Assembly: GCA_024275315.1 (NCBI GenBank)
Contig: JAJRZK010000026.1
Coordinates: forward strand, 1 to 64,000
Direction of reading: 5' to 3'
Length of the DNA stretch: 64,000 bases
Source: Nitrospirota bacterium
Lineage (GTDB): Bacteria > Nitrospinota_A > UBA7883
Below, piece by piece: positions 7,764 to 18,300 of this stretch. The notes beneath the pieces were generated by a model. That model searched no databases. It worked only from the letters and a program-made list of their open reading frames with translations, and had not been told where the DNA came from. The first letter of the stretch is position 1. Each line of letters opens with the position of its first letter. The translations under genes and the position numbers were made by a program.

Positions 7764-8519
7764 TCACTGGACCTGGCTGGAGGCTTTCTTTGCAAGGAAC
7801 TGCGCAATTTTAATGAACTTATGACTAGTCGCGTGATCGAGAGCTGTTTTACCGTCATAATCCTTCTCGTTCAGGTTCGCCCCGGCGGCGAGAAGCGACT
7901 TGATGACATCCATATGGCCCTCCTTTGCCGCGGTTATCAGAGGAGTAAAACCTTTCCGGCCCCACCTGGTGTTGACATCGGCTCCGTTGTTTATCAGGAG
8001 GTTGACCAACTTGACCTCCCCATCCCGGGCGGCGGCGACCAGGGGGGTGATTCCGTTTTTCATTTTAATATTCACATCCGCTCCCTTTTCCAAAATAATG
8101 CGAACAGCAGACTCGTGATTCCATTCAACCGCGGTCAGCAAGGCGTTGTTTCCACTGTATCCCTGTTTGTTCACGTCCGCTCCGGCATAGATCAGCATGG
8201 CGATGAATATAGGATCACCCTGGTCGACAGCGTAGATAACCGCAGGTTTGCCAAAGTTGTTCATTGCGTTGACATCAGCTCCTTTGTCGATAAGGAACTT
8301 CACCAGTTTTGCAGAGCCGCTTCGAATGGCCGCCATCAATGGTGTCACTCCGTCTTTTGTCGTAGCGTTGACATCAGCTCCTTTGTCGATAAATCCTTTC
8401 ACCATTTCCAGGTTCCCTGTCTGGCATGCGTTGATCAGCTTAAGGTCGAGCTGAAAAGGTTTTTCGGCCGAGGCCGCCGCCATAACCGAGCAAAACAGCA
8501 AAATTGCAAACTTGTTCAT
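7764..8519 (-). CDS. Secreted ankyrin-repeat protein
   Basis: The 251-residue protein has an N-terminal signal peptide (MNKFAILLFCSVMAAASA) followed by about six ankyrin repeats, recognisable by recurring units of the type DGVTPLMAAIRSGSAKLVKF and LIDKGADVN. Ankyrin repeats mediate protein binding and give no enzymatic function. With the signal peptide it should act in the periplasm, where such proteins are often paired with catalases or other partners; none is adjacent here. Repeats 1 and 2 share nearly identical DNA (a GTTGACATCAGCTCCTTTGT block at about 8270 and 8370, seen on the plus strand), which suggests recent internal duplication. Confidence 0.88.
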   Translation of the reverse strand: MNKFAILLFCSVMAAASAEKPFQLDLKLINACQTGNLEMVKGFIDKGADVNATTKDGVTPLMAAIRSGSAKLVKFLIDKGADVNAMNNFGKPAVIYAVDQGDPIFIAMLIYAGADVNKQGYSGNNALLTAVEWNHESAVRIILEKGADVNIKMKNGITPLVAAARDGEVKLVNLLINNGADVNTRWGRKGFTPLITAAKEGHMDVIKSLLAAGANLNEKDYDGKTALDHATSHKFIKIAQFLAKKASSQVQ

Positions 8520-8754
8520 CTTGATTTTTTCTTGTTTAAAGTTGCAGGATGGAAATTACAGGCGAACACAGCAAAACTCCGGGTTGTTCCCAAATTTTAC
8601 AGGTTACTATTTATTTATCACCTTCCTGAAAAATTTCGTCTCGAACCCCCTTTTGCCAGCCAGGGGAAACTTCCTTGTTGACATCATGCATTGACTTCTT
8701 GTGGCAATAGGCATTTTAATATACAAATCTCAAAATTTCCATGAGACAAACCGT

Positions 8755-8785
8755 GGATCCGTTGATCCTGCGGATCCGCTGATCC
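8755..8785 (+). repeat. Two 14-bp direct repeats upstream of the SDR gene
   Basis: GGATCCGTTGATCC (8755-8768) and GGATCCGCTGATCC (8772-8785) differ at one base and are separated by three bases, giving a 17-base period. They lie about 27 bases upstream of the SDR start codon, where an operator could sit. No regulator gene is adjacent, so a binding function is only a possibility. Confidence 0.55.
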
Positions 8786-8811
8786 AATCGATATAAGACA
8801 GGAGAGTATAT

Positions 8812-9585
8812 ATGGCTGGAGAAGATAGACAAGTCGCCCTTGTAACAGGCGCTTCGAGTGGTGTTGGCGTGGAGGTCGCCAGACGATTTGCAAGAGGGGG
8901 TTATGATGTCGCCCTTGGCGCAAGAAGGGTCGAGCGTCTGGAAGCTTTATCCATGTCGATTGCCGAAGATACCGGCGTGCAAACGCTGGCGCACAGTCTC
9001 GACCTGAGAAACCCTGAATCCATAAAAACCTTTGCAGATCAAACGATAGACAGGTTCGGTCATGTGGATGCGTTCATAAACTGCGCCGGGCTGGCGCTGG
9101 GAAGGGAGCCTGCCCACAAGGCCGACACCGGCGAGTGGATGAACATGATCGAGACAGACTACGTTGGCCCGATCCGCCTGGCTCGGGAACTTTTGCCATT
9201 GATGACAGAGCGCGGTTCGGGTCACATACTTAACATCGGCGCGCTGGCGGCTCTGTATCCTCATCCCGGGTCGGCTGTCTACGCTTCGTCAAAAGAGGCG
9301 ATCCGCATGTTTTTACAGTGCCTGCGTGAGGACACCCTTGGCTCCGGTGTCAGGGTGACCAACATCGATCCCGGCATTATCCGGACTGAATTTGCGAAAA
9401 CAAGGTTCCGTGGTGACGAGGAGGCCGTATCAAAGCTCATGTCAGGATTTCGTCCCCTCGAACCGGATGATGTGGCGCAGTGCGTCTGGTTCGCGGCGAG
9501 CATGCCGGCCCATGTCAACATAGACCAGATAACGGTCTTGCCGACCGATCAAACAAGCCCCACCCGGATCCATAAGACAAAGTGA
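8812..9585 (+). CDS. Short-chain dehydrogenase/reductase-family protein, atypical active site
   Basis: The 257-residue classical SDR carries the nucleotide-binding motif TGASSGVG (residues 12-19), NCAG (90-93) and YASSK (Tyr157, Lys161). The ARR after the second strand (about residues 37-39) favours NADP(H). The other two members of the catalytic tetrad look replaced: the residue 13 before the tyrosine, normally Ser, is Ala144 (NIGALAAL), and the usual Asn in helix 4 appears as Asp in ETDYVGP. Family members of this type reduce carbonyls or 3-hydroxy acids. Activity here is uncertain. AGGAGAG upstream gives a good ribosome binding site. The gene stands alone. Confidence 0.88.
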   Translation: MAGEDRQVALVTGASSGVGVEVARRFARGGYDVALGARRVERLEALSMSIAEDTGVQTLAHSLDLRNPESIKTFADQTIDRFGHVDAFINCAGLALGREPAHKADTGEWMNMIETDYVGPIRLARELLPLMTERGSGHILNIGALAALYPHPGSAVYASSKEAIRMFLQCLREDTLGSGVRVTNIDPGIIRTEFAKTRFRGDEEAVSKLMSGFRPLEPDDVAQCVWFAASMPAHVNIDQITVLPTDQTSPTRIHKTK

Positions 9586-9729
9586 AAATTCATGATGGTG
9601 TGGCTTGCTAATTTATTCGGATAACCGCTTGAATTGATTTGACTGTAATCGCCACTGGGAGATAGCATTACCATTGTTAGACGTATCTTCTACCCCTGTG
9701 TTGATTAATCGTGGCAGACTGGATCATAA

Positions 9730-10563
9730 ATGAAAGAGAGCGAACCTGACAACGTAAATGCTTGTCCATCAGGTAGCGTTGAACCGCATGTGGCAATGTT
9801 GACTCAGCCACCTGACGACCAATTACTATATAAAGTAATGCGGGTGGAAGACCTATTAAAGTCTATCTCAGATGCATATCTTCACTTTAACCGAGTGGAT
9901 AGCTACACAGATTTTCCCGGATCGGATCCACACGACGGGGAGCAATTGCCGAAAGACCAAAATGGCAACGCGAATACGAAGTTTATTAAATCGCCAACGT
10001 TCTCGGCTTCAGATTGCTACAACCAATGCCGCGCCAGAACCTATGCCTGTTGCTTTTCCATGGATAATACTGATTTTATTTGGCGCAATTATGGAAACGG
10101 CGGAGAAAAAGGGAAAGCATGCCTTGTTTTTGAGTTTAGCAAATTGCGTTCGATGTTGAATAAGACTCTGCAAGCTGGCAATTCGGCGCTCGAATATAAT
10201 GGCATACGTTGCCGCCAAATATTTTCAGTTAATTATGGATGTGTTGAATATATCGAAAGGGAAACATTACAGGCAAATGAAGAAACACTGCCAAACCCAA
10301 TGAAGTACACATACTTCAAAGACAAGAAATATGAGGAAGAAAAGGAATTGCGGGTTTCGTTGTCTGCCATAGGTATAGGCCAATTTCAATTGAATGACGG
10401 TACCATGATGGAATTCCCCGATCACCTTTCAGTCGGGTTTGATTTTAAAGCGGCAATGGCGGATGGAACGATTCAGGAGATTTTGCATTTACCTGATTGT
10501 AATTCGGATTTCCTTCTTTCGCAGTTGCAACGATTTGGCATTGAACCGGCAGATTTGGTTTGA
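9730..10563 (+). CDS. DUF2971-like protein, probably acquired
   Basis: The 277-residue protein shows the DUF2971 pattern: LLYKVMRVEDLLKSISDAYL near the start, FNRVDSYTDFPG in the place of the usual fNDPfE region, then ACCFSMDNTDFIWRNYG and KGKACLVFEFSKL. The family's biochemical role is not established; members are common in mobile and defence-rich regions. No signal peptide or membrane segment is evident. The gene is visibly more AT-rich than its neighbours and stands alone, which suggests horizontal transfer. The ribosome binding site is weak. Confidence 0.6.
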   Translation: MKESEPDNVNACPSGSVEPHVAMLTQPPDDQLLYKVMRVEDLLKSISDAYLHFNRVDSYTDFPGSDPHDGEQLPKDQNGNANTKFIKSPTFSASDCYNQCRARTYACCFSMDNTDFIWRNYGNGGEKGKACLVFEFSKLRSMLNKTLQAGNSALEYNGIRCRQIFSVNYGCVEYIERETLQANEETLPNPMKYTYFKDKKYEEEKELRVSLSAIGIGQFQLNDGTMMEFPDHLSVGFDFKAAMADGTIQEILHLPDCNSDFLLSQLQRFGIEPADLV

Positions 10564-10569
10564 ACTGGT

Positions 10570-10845
10570 ATGGAAGATAAAAGGCACAGCCCCAACCTGT
10601 TGTTTGCGATCCTGCTGGTTACGGGAGTTGTGGGGGCGGGGGCGATGTACATGCTCGGCCTGTCTGCCCAGAACCCGTCTCCCCAGGCGAAGGAGTTCAA
10701 CCGGCTTTTGAACAACAAAACCATCGCCTGCGCCGGACACCCGGACGAAACCGTTTGCAAAGACGCGATCGAGGCAATAGAGAAATTCAAGAAAGGAGAG
10801 TATTTCGGCGGACAACCGTTGTCGAAAAAGAAGATCAGTCCGTAA
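10570..10845 (+). CDS. Hypothetical single-pass membrane protein
   Basis: This is a 91-residue protein with one hydrophobic segment (about residues 10-32, LLFAILLVTGVVGAGAMYML) and a soluble C-terminal part with two cysteines in CAGHPDETVC. I do not recognise a family. It starts six bases after the DUF2971-like stop, but its base composition matches the chromosome rather than that gene. Its 3' end overlaps the convergent lytic transglycosylase gene by 11 bases. The topology is probably N-in with the cysteines in the periplasm. Confidence 0.65.
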   Translation: MEDKRHSPNLLFAILLVTGVVGAGAMYMLGLSAQNPSPQAKEFNRLLNNKTIACAGHPDETVCKDAIEAIEKFKKGEYFGGQPLSKKKISP

Positions 10846-11623
10846 TTACTTTCATGTCGCCAATGGGCATATCGGTGATAACGGTATCACCGTCATTGTT
10901 TGTGTATGTATAAACCACCGTCTTGGAAGGCTTGAGCCGCGCAAAACCTGACCCGCCGGATAAATGGCTTCTTCCCGCCATGGCGTTGTAAGAAGCGAGC
11001 ACTTTTCTGATATAACGTTTTGTCTCCGAAAAGGGGGGAACTCCACGATACTGTTTTACGTGCGTTGGGCCGGCGTTATACGCCGCAAGCGCCAGCCTGA
11101 TGTCACCGCCGAATTTATCCAGCATCATCCGCAGATATTTTGAACCGCCGTTAATGTTGGCGGCAGGATCGAAAACGTTCGACACTCGCAAAAGCCTCGC
11201 TGTTTGAGGCATCAACTGCATGAGCCCTTTGGCGCCTTTGGACGACACTGAAAAACGGTTAAAATCCGACTCAACCTTGATGACCGATTTTACCAGTAGC
11301 GGATCAAGACCGTACCGGCTGGATGAAGCGGCGATAAGATGGTCGTACACATTCGACATCCCCGGCGAACGTGTTCGGTATCTGGAATAGGACCGCGCGA
11401 TTTTCTTGTTTGGTATCTTGTATTGTTTTATAACCTTAAACCTCGACATGGCCCCTGGCAACGTATCGGTGAAATATACTATCCCTCTGCTGTCTTTTAC
11501 CATGTAGGCGTCCGCTTGGGCCGGAACGGCTGTGCAGTACAGCCACAACGCGCCAGCGGCTACACAAAGAGCAAAATATCTGACCACGACTCTATAAAAT
11601 ATTAAAGTGTTTAAAAACAACAT
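10835..11623 (-). CDS. Lytic murein transglycosylase with SLT domain
   Basis: The 262-residue protein has a signal peptide or anchor (residues 11-37), then a DUF4124-like segment (YMVKDSRGIVYFTDTLP), then a soluble lytic transglycosylase domain. The SLT motifs are visible: catalytic Glu118 in IKVESDFN, KGAKGLMQLMPQTA, and AAYNAGPTHV. Enzymes of this family cleave the MurNAc-GlcNAc bond of peptidoglycan in the periplasm with formation of anhydro-MurNAc. The C-terminal tail carries a second DUF4124-like VYTYTNNDGDTVITDMP repeat. It is a single gene, convergent with the small membrane protein gene. Confidence 0.92.
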   Translation of the reverse strand: MLFLNTLIFYRVVVRYFALCVAAGALWLYCTAVPAQADAYMVKDSRGIVYFTDTLPGAMSRFKVIKQYKIPNKKIARSYSRYRTRSPGMSNVYDHLIAASSSRYGLDPLLVKSVIKVESDFNRFSVSSKGAKGLMQLMPQTARLLRVSNVFDPAANINGGSKYLRMMLDKFGGDIRLALAAYNAGPTHVKQYRGVPPFSETKRYIRKVLASYNAMAGRSHLSGGSGFARLKPSKTVVYTYTNNDGDTVITDMPIGDMKVITD

Positions 11624-11781
11624 TATAACAAGTAAAATGCGCTTTTGTCCATCACGCTATGGCACAAGCAGGGTTACGCATGAAAACCTGTCGGTTTCAG
11701 GTGATTTTTTCACCGCTTTAACTTTGCCGTTTTTGTCCGTATCATCATAATTAAACCACGAGCATGGATTGTTATTTACTC

Positions 11782-12360
11782 ATGAAAAAATCCCTTTGGC
11801 TCCTGCCGGTTCTGCTTTGCGTCTGTTCGATTTCCTGCGCCAACCTGGTCCAGGTGAAAATTGATGTGGTGGACCAGAGAACCGCTCTGGAGAACCAGGT
11901 GCTTGGAAGCTATCAGGAGATCGACGGCGACCTGATGTTGATGGCCAGTGTGCGTTCCATAGATAACGAGGGCCGCTTAAAGCCTGCTCCCGTAATACCA
12001 GAGGGGAAAAGAGCCGCGATCATGGCCATGCAACGGTCCCGGTTTAACCTCGATGATATCGAACGTTTTAAAACCATTGGCGCTATCGGTGAAACAATGG
12101 ATGGTTACCTGGCCTACAGACCGATAGGCAAAACCAGGGCAGACCCGAAGCTTGAAAAGTTTGTTAACCATCTCATAACAGAGGAAAACCGCGATCGCAA
12201 AATACTTTACGAACGAATAGTGGTCATAAACGACAACCTTGTCGAGGGCGATCTGCCAAAAGTCGAGCGAATACTCTCCAAACTCAACCACGACAACGCC
12301 AAACCGGGAGAGTGGATCCAGCTCGATACCGGAGAGTGGATACAAAAAGGGAAAAAATAA
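11782..12360 (+). CDS. DUF1318 (YdbL-like) lipoprotein
   Basis: The 192-residue protein starts MKKSLWLLPVLLCVCSISCA, a lipoprotein signal with the lipidated Cys in SISC. An in-frame ATG 18 bases upstream is less likely because the MKK start gives the normal charged n-region. The mature part contains the DUF1318 pattern QVKIDVVDQRTALENQVLG and a C-terminal KPGEWIQLDTGEWIQK. DUF1318 proteins are periplasmic or outer-membrane lipoproteins of unknown function. The gene ends 26 bases before the giant TolB-TPR-CHAT gene and is very likely co-transcribed with it, making it the only evident local partner of that protein. Confidence 0.85.
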   Translation: MKKSLWLLPVLLCVCSISCANLVQVKIDVVDQRTALENQVLGSYQEIDGDLMLMASVRSIDNEGRLKPAPVIPEGKRAAIMAMQRSRFNLDDIERFKTIGAIGETMDGYLAYRPIGKTRADPKLEKFVNHLITEENRDRKILYERIVVINDNLVEGDLPKVERILSKLNHDNAKPGEWIQLDTGEWIQKGKK

Positions 12361-12386
12361 ACCGTTTCAGAATGCTGTAATACAGA

Positions 12387-15300
12387 ATGATCACCTCTGT
12401 TGTCTTGTCCCTGACCCTTTCTCTGCAGGTCCCGCCGACCTCGCAGGTCCCGCCGACCTCGCAGGTCCCGGGTTTGGTCCAGCCTTTGAAGATAACCACG
12501 CACCCGGAAGAGGATTACATGCCCGCAGTCACAAGTGACGGGAAACTGATGGCGTTCGTGTCGAACAGGTCAGGCTCGGCGAACATATGGATAAAGACAC
12601 TTGGAGGCAATCAAAACCCGCTACCCGTCAGGATCACCGAACACACGTCAGGCGACAAATACCCCGCGTTCGCGCCAGACGCCAGTAGCCTGGCCTATGT
12701 ATCCCATGATGTCGATATCGAAGGTGACCTGTATATTGTAACCCTCCCGAACCCGTCCGAGCTGTCCCGGTTCAAAGCTTCACCAAGAAGGCTCACAGAT
12801 ATTTCCACCGCCGACAAAGAACCCGTGTTCACCCCGGACGGCAAATCGATAATTTACACATCCGCGTATAAAAGCGGAGGAAAAGAAAACCTGTGGAAAC
12901 TCGACATCAGAACACTGGAGAAAATCCAATTGACTTCAAACGGAGCCTCGTCGGCCGCAGTCTCTCCGGATGGCTCCACGATTGTGTTTGTATCCCGCCA
13001 GGGTGGCAAAGGGTCCCTGCGTAAACTCGCTGTCGACACCGGAGTGGAATCCGTCCTGACCAACGGGGATTATATAGACTCTTTCCCGGCCTTCATCGAC
13101 GCCGGAAAGATCGTCTTTACAAGATACTCAGACGACACCAACAACGACGGATCCATAACCATAGACGACAACCCTGCTCTTTACACCCTGGACATAACCA
13201 GAAACAACGCCGTAGCTGCACCTATAACAACCACCGAAAGATATCACCTGTTCCCGACAGCCGCCGCCGGTTCCATCTATTACTCGGCCAAGGATGGAAC
13301 CGCGGTTGATATCTACAGCCTGCCTTCCGAAGGAATGGCTCCATCCATGGGAACGCTTTACGCCGATTTGCATCGCGCCAGGAAAGTAGACGCATATTAT
13401 CCGGACCGTCCCGTGCTTTCCCTCCTCGCCTGGCGATCGGCCTGGGCGGCTAATCATTATGACGATGACACAGCTTCGCTGGCGGATTGCCTGAGCCGCG
13501 AAGCGCACATCATGGACAAACTGGGACGTCAGATTTACGCCAGCGTGAAATTCGGTGAAATCGAAAAACTCTACCCGGACCAGCGCGGCAAGGCAGGGAT
13601 AGCGCTGATAGAAAAAACCCTCATAGACTCCCGAATCTCCGGGCAGGCTCCAGGCGCAACCATCGAAAAACTGGAGGAGCTTGAAAAAAAATACAAGGAT
13701 ATACCGGAAGTGACGGTTCGGGCGAAGCTGGAAACCGGATCGGTTTACCTGAAGTCCGGCAAGCCAGAAGTCGCCCTTGGAATTTTTCTGCCGATAATCA
13801 GAGATTTCCATGACATCAGGCCATTGGCCGCCGAAGCCATGTTCCGTCGTAACGAAGTATACAACCTGGTCGGTGACACGCATAAACTGACAGCCGCGTA
13901 TCTGGAAATAATCCGGACATTTCCGGACCAGACCGAATGGCGGGACAAGGCCGTAAGCCGTATTATCGCCATGGCCGAAACGCCCCAAAACGCTAGAGCC
14001 TCCATTGCGAATCTTAGCCGTATCATAACAACCCAGGTTGAGTATCCGTATCTCCAGGCGGCGGCGATGAACAGGATCGCCGGGATCTATTATGAAGACA
14101 ACGAGCTTCTGCAAGCCAGAAACATTTATCAAACCCTGGTGTCACGGTTTCCGAAACTTCAAAAGCAAAAAAACGACGCCCTTTTCAACATAGCCAGGAT
14201 TTACGTCGAGGAGGAAAATTACGCGGCGGCCCTGAAAATCTATGACGCGATAAAGCAGGACACAGCCAACAAGCGAGCGGTGTTCATCAAAAGCAGGAAA
14301 GAATATATCAGACAGTCTCTGGCCAAGGCGGAGCACGAACTCGAACAAGGGGACGTTCATCTTGCGAGAAAAACATACCGGAAACTTATTGATTATGACC
14401 AGTCGATCACCGAGGCGCACAGGGGCCTGATCCATTGCTATGTAAAGCTCGGTGAACCGGGTAAGGCGCTGGAGCGGTACGGGGCGGCGCAATGGACGCA
14501 TCCTGACGATCCGGCTTATATTTACTCGCTCGGCCTGGCGCTCACCTATTTGTCCCCGCCGGACATCGAGCAGGCAGAGAAGCTGATCAAACGAGCCATA
14601 ACCATGGATCAGGGCAATCCCTGGTTTCACCAGACTTTGGGCTGGATCAACGAACGCAAGGAATACCTGTTTCCGGGAGAAGGATTCGCCGAGCAGGCAT
14701 TGCGGGAATACCAGGGAGCTTTAGCCCTTACGTCCGCGGTGGATGACGCCGGCGGCACAGCCGATCTCGAGTTAAATCTGGGAAACGTGAATTTCCTGCT
14801 GGGGAACTACGCCGACGCCAGGGCCTATTACAAACGCGCGGCCGAGTCGACGCCACGATTCGCAAACAGTGAGGTTGAATCGCTTTTTTACCAGCGGTGG
14901 GGCGAATGCGAATACAAACTCGACGACGACGCCAGGGCGATCGACCGTTTTGAGAAAGCCCTGCGCCTCGTCTCCGACGAGAGCAAGCACAGAAAAATAG
15001 AGTTGCTGGAGCGTATCGGGCTGTCGCACCAGTCCATGGGCAAATGGGCGAACGCTGTAGAGGATTTTTCCAAGGCTCTGAAGCTTCGGCGGGAAACAGG
15101 CTTTACCGGCGCAGAGTCAATGGTGTTAAGAAATATAGCGAACAACCTGTATTTTCTCAGCCAGGACACCGGCGAGATCGACAAGGAGATGTTGCGACGC
15201 GCCCTGGCCTATTACAAGCAGAGCGAGCGGACCATAACCGGAACAAAAAGCGCGGTAGAAAAAAAATCGGGACGATCCATATTTTCTATCGATGTAAAAA

Positions 15301-18300
15301 CCGGAGCGGGCGGAACAAGAAGCGCCTCGAAAGGTTTCAGCGATAAAGAAGAGCGGAAGCTGATCTTCCACCACATCGGGAAAATATATGGACAGTTGGG
15401 CGACTATCAAAAAGCCGTGGAATATTTTGAGAAAAAACTTCAAATGACACCAGCCATACTGCCCCTGCTCGACAACGTTCCGGTGCTGACCGAGAAATCA
15501 ATAATACTTAACCAGGTTGGATATTACCTGGACCGTTCCGGCAGGAATATCGAGGCGATTGACAAGTTTGATCAATCCCTGAAAATAAGCGTCCAGCTTG
15601 AAAACAGGACCGGTGTAATCACAAACATAAACAACATCGCAAGGATAGCCATACGCTTGGGAGACGAACTGTCCGGAGAGCTTCTCGATAAGGTCATAGA
15701 GTCGATAACAACAGCTCTGGACACGGTCCTGGGCGCCGGTTCCGGAGATGACACCGCGATGGGTATGGCGGCGAACTATCTCGGAAACCTGTATCGCATG
15801 CGATTTACAAGGAACGCGGCCGTGACAAAACCTGGCGGCGTTCTGGCCGAGGCGAAGCTGTACAAAACCCTTGGCTCCGATCTGGACGAGGCCACCAATT
15901 ATTATGAGATCGCCGAAGGGGCGCTGGCAAACAGCAAAGCCCCCGGCTCTGCCAGGGTATTGATCAATGTGTTAATAAACCAGTGTCTGCTGGCGGCGGG
16001 CATGGGCAAAACAGCGGAAACGCTGGAGCCTCTGGAAAAAGCGGAAAAGCTGGCGGAAAAGATCGCCGCCCCGGACCTTTCCTGGCAGATCGGGTATCTT
16101 ATGTACAAGACAACCCCCCACAACGACGGTATCGAAAACCTTCAACAGGTTGCCGACAAGCTCGAATCTACACCTTTCGGGTTCGGAGCTTCAGAAAACA
16201 GGGCCATGGTAACGGACATGATACGAGCCGTGTACCATGACCTGGCCGATAACGCCAAAAAGAGGGGTGATGACATCGCGTTGATCAGCGCGGTTGAAAG
16301 GGGATATAACACCAGCCTGAAACATAGCCTGTCGGGACTTGTAACGGCGCAGTCATCAGGAGAACCGATTCCCGGTCTTGAGAAATTATCCGCGCTCTAT
16401 CGCAAACGTCTTGCGTTCACCGAGCTTGCGGCGGGCGCCCTGGAGGACGAGACATCCTCCGGCAATCCGGCCAAGGAGCTTGAAACCGATTTGTCCGAAT
16501 GGGAAGACTCGTACTGGACGCTTATAGAATCGTTAAGAAAAAAAAATCCTATACTCGCCCATATAGCGGAACCGGAAAGCCTTGATATCGAATCAGTCTC
16601 GAGCGCGCTTCGGATCGATGAGGCCGCGCTTGCCCTCTGGCGCTCGGACAGGGCGATGACGTTGCTCCTGATCAGCCGGGACGGACTTGTGGTCAGGCAG
16701 GTTCCGGATGAACCTGTGGTCATGGCTGAAACCATCGCCGGGCTATCGGCGTTAAGTGAGGTGAAGCGGATTTTTCTTGTCACGGATACGCCATTTTCCA
16801 ACCCGTACGCGCCAGCGTTGCAAGCCAGCTTCGACATGGCCGCGGTTCCCTCGTTCAGCTTGATTCGCATCATTAAAAACAACCGGAATATAAACAGCCG
16901 AAAGCTTTTTTACGCCGGATTTCCCAGGGAACTCATCGACAATATCGGCGCCGGCCATTACCAGACGTTCATGCCGCACAACACCGAAACCGGAATCGAC
17001 ATGGAACAGCTAAAATCTTCGGGTCTGTTTATATTCGCCAATGCGCCAGAGGCGGGCTTACGCCCGGAAAGCCTCCGTTTCGGGATAAGCTCCGATGGTC
17101 GCGGCGGCGGATCAATTTCGATAATGGAGTTGATGGCGGCAGGCCCCCGCGCCATAGCTCTCGTTACACCTCCCGTAATTGGCGGGAAACGTGATATTGA
17201 AAGCCCCGTCCAGGCGCTTGGTCTGCTTGCGGGGTTTGCCACGTGGGTTACGTTTCCGGAAAAACCTGCGGACAGGGATCGCTTTGTGAAAATTCTTCTT
17301 GAGAATATTAAATCAGGCTCAGCCGTATCGGCGGCGCATGCAGCAAACGCGCAAATAAAACAGGCCGACGCCCGACTGGTTGCTTCACGGCTCCTGGGCG
17401 CGTTTGGTCTTTCGGGGCAGGAGAAGAAAGATTATGCCCGGCGAAATTTCGCCCGCATGATACGAGTCGGCGTGGACGCTTTAAATCGGGGGGATTTCGT
17501 ATCGGCCACGATAAACCTGGAGCGAGCGCTGGCGCTCACCTCCTCCGCCGGTGTATCGCAGTATGAGCCCAAAATACTTGAGCGGCTGGTCAATGTTGAA
17601 TTTTCCCGGGGCAGATACGAGAGCGCGTTGCAGTACCAGGAAAAATTAAATGATTTGTACGCAACGCCGGAACAACGGGAAAAACTGGCCGATTCGCTGC
17701 TTTTGACCGGTGTCATCCAATCCAGGCTGGGGGATTATCAGGGTTCTGTTGAAAACCTGGAAAAATCTCTCAACCTGTTCCGGGAGCTCGGGCTTGTCTC
17801 GAAAATGGCCGACGCGGCTTCGAAACTTGGCGTGGCGCAGGATAGCCATATGCGGTATGGCCGGGCTCTTACGGCGTTTAACAGGGCTTTTGACATCAGG
17901 AGCAGGACAGGGGAAAAAGTCGGCGCGGCCCTGGAGTTGCGACGGATAGGAAGGATATATCATCTGCGGTTGAACAACTTTTCAAAAGCCAGAGAGGCGT
18001 ATCGGGAGGCGCTTGAAATATTGGAAATCGAGGGTGAGAAACCGCTTGCTTTCCGGGTTCTTGTCGATATCGGGTCGCTGGAAACAGACGCCGGCGCTTT
18101 GGAAAAGGCCGAAAAGGTTATCAGGCGGGCGCTTGCAGGAGCAGAGGATCTGAACGACGACGGCGCGACAGCGCTTGCCCTGTTTCATCTGGCCAACATA
18201 CATTGGATGCGGGGAGAATATGGCCCTGCCTTCAAATGGGCGCGCAAATCGCTCGATCTTTCCAGGAGAACCGGAGACGATTGGCAAAGCGCCATGACTC

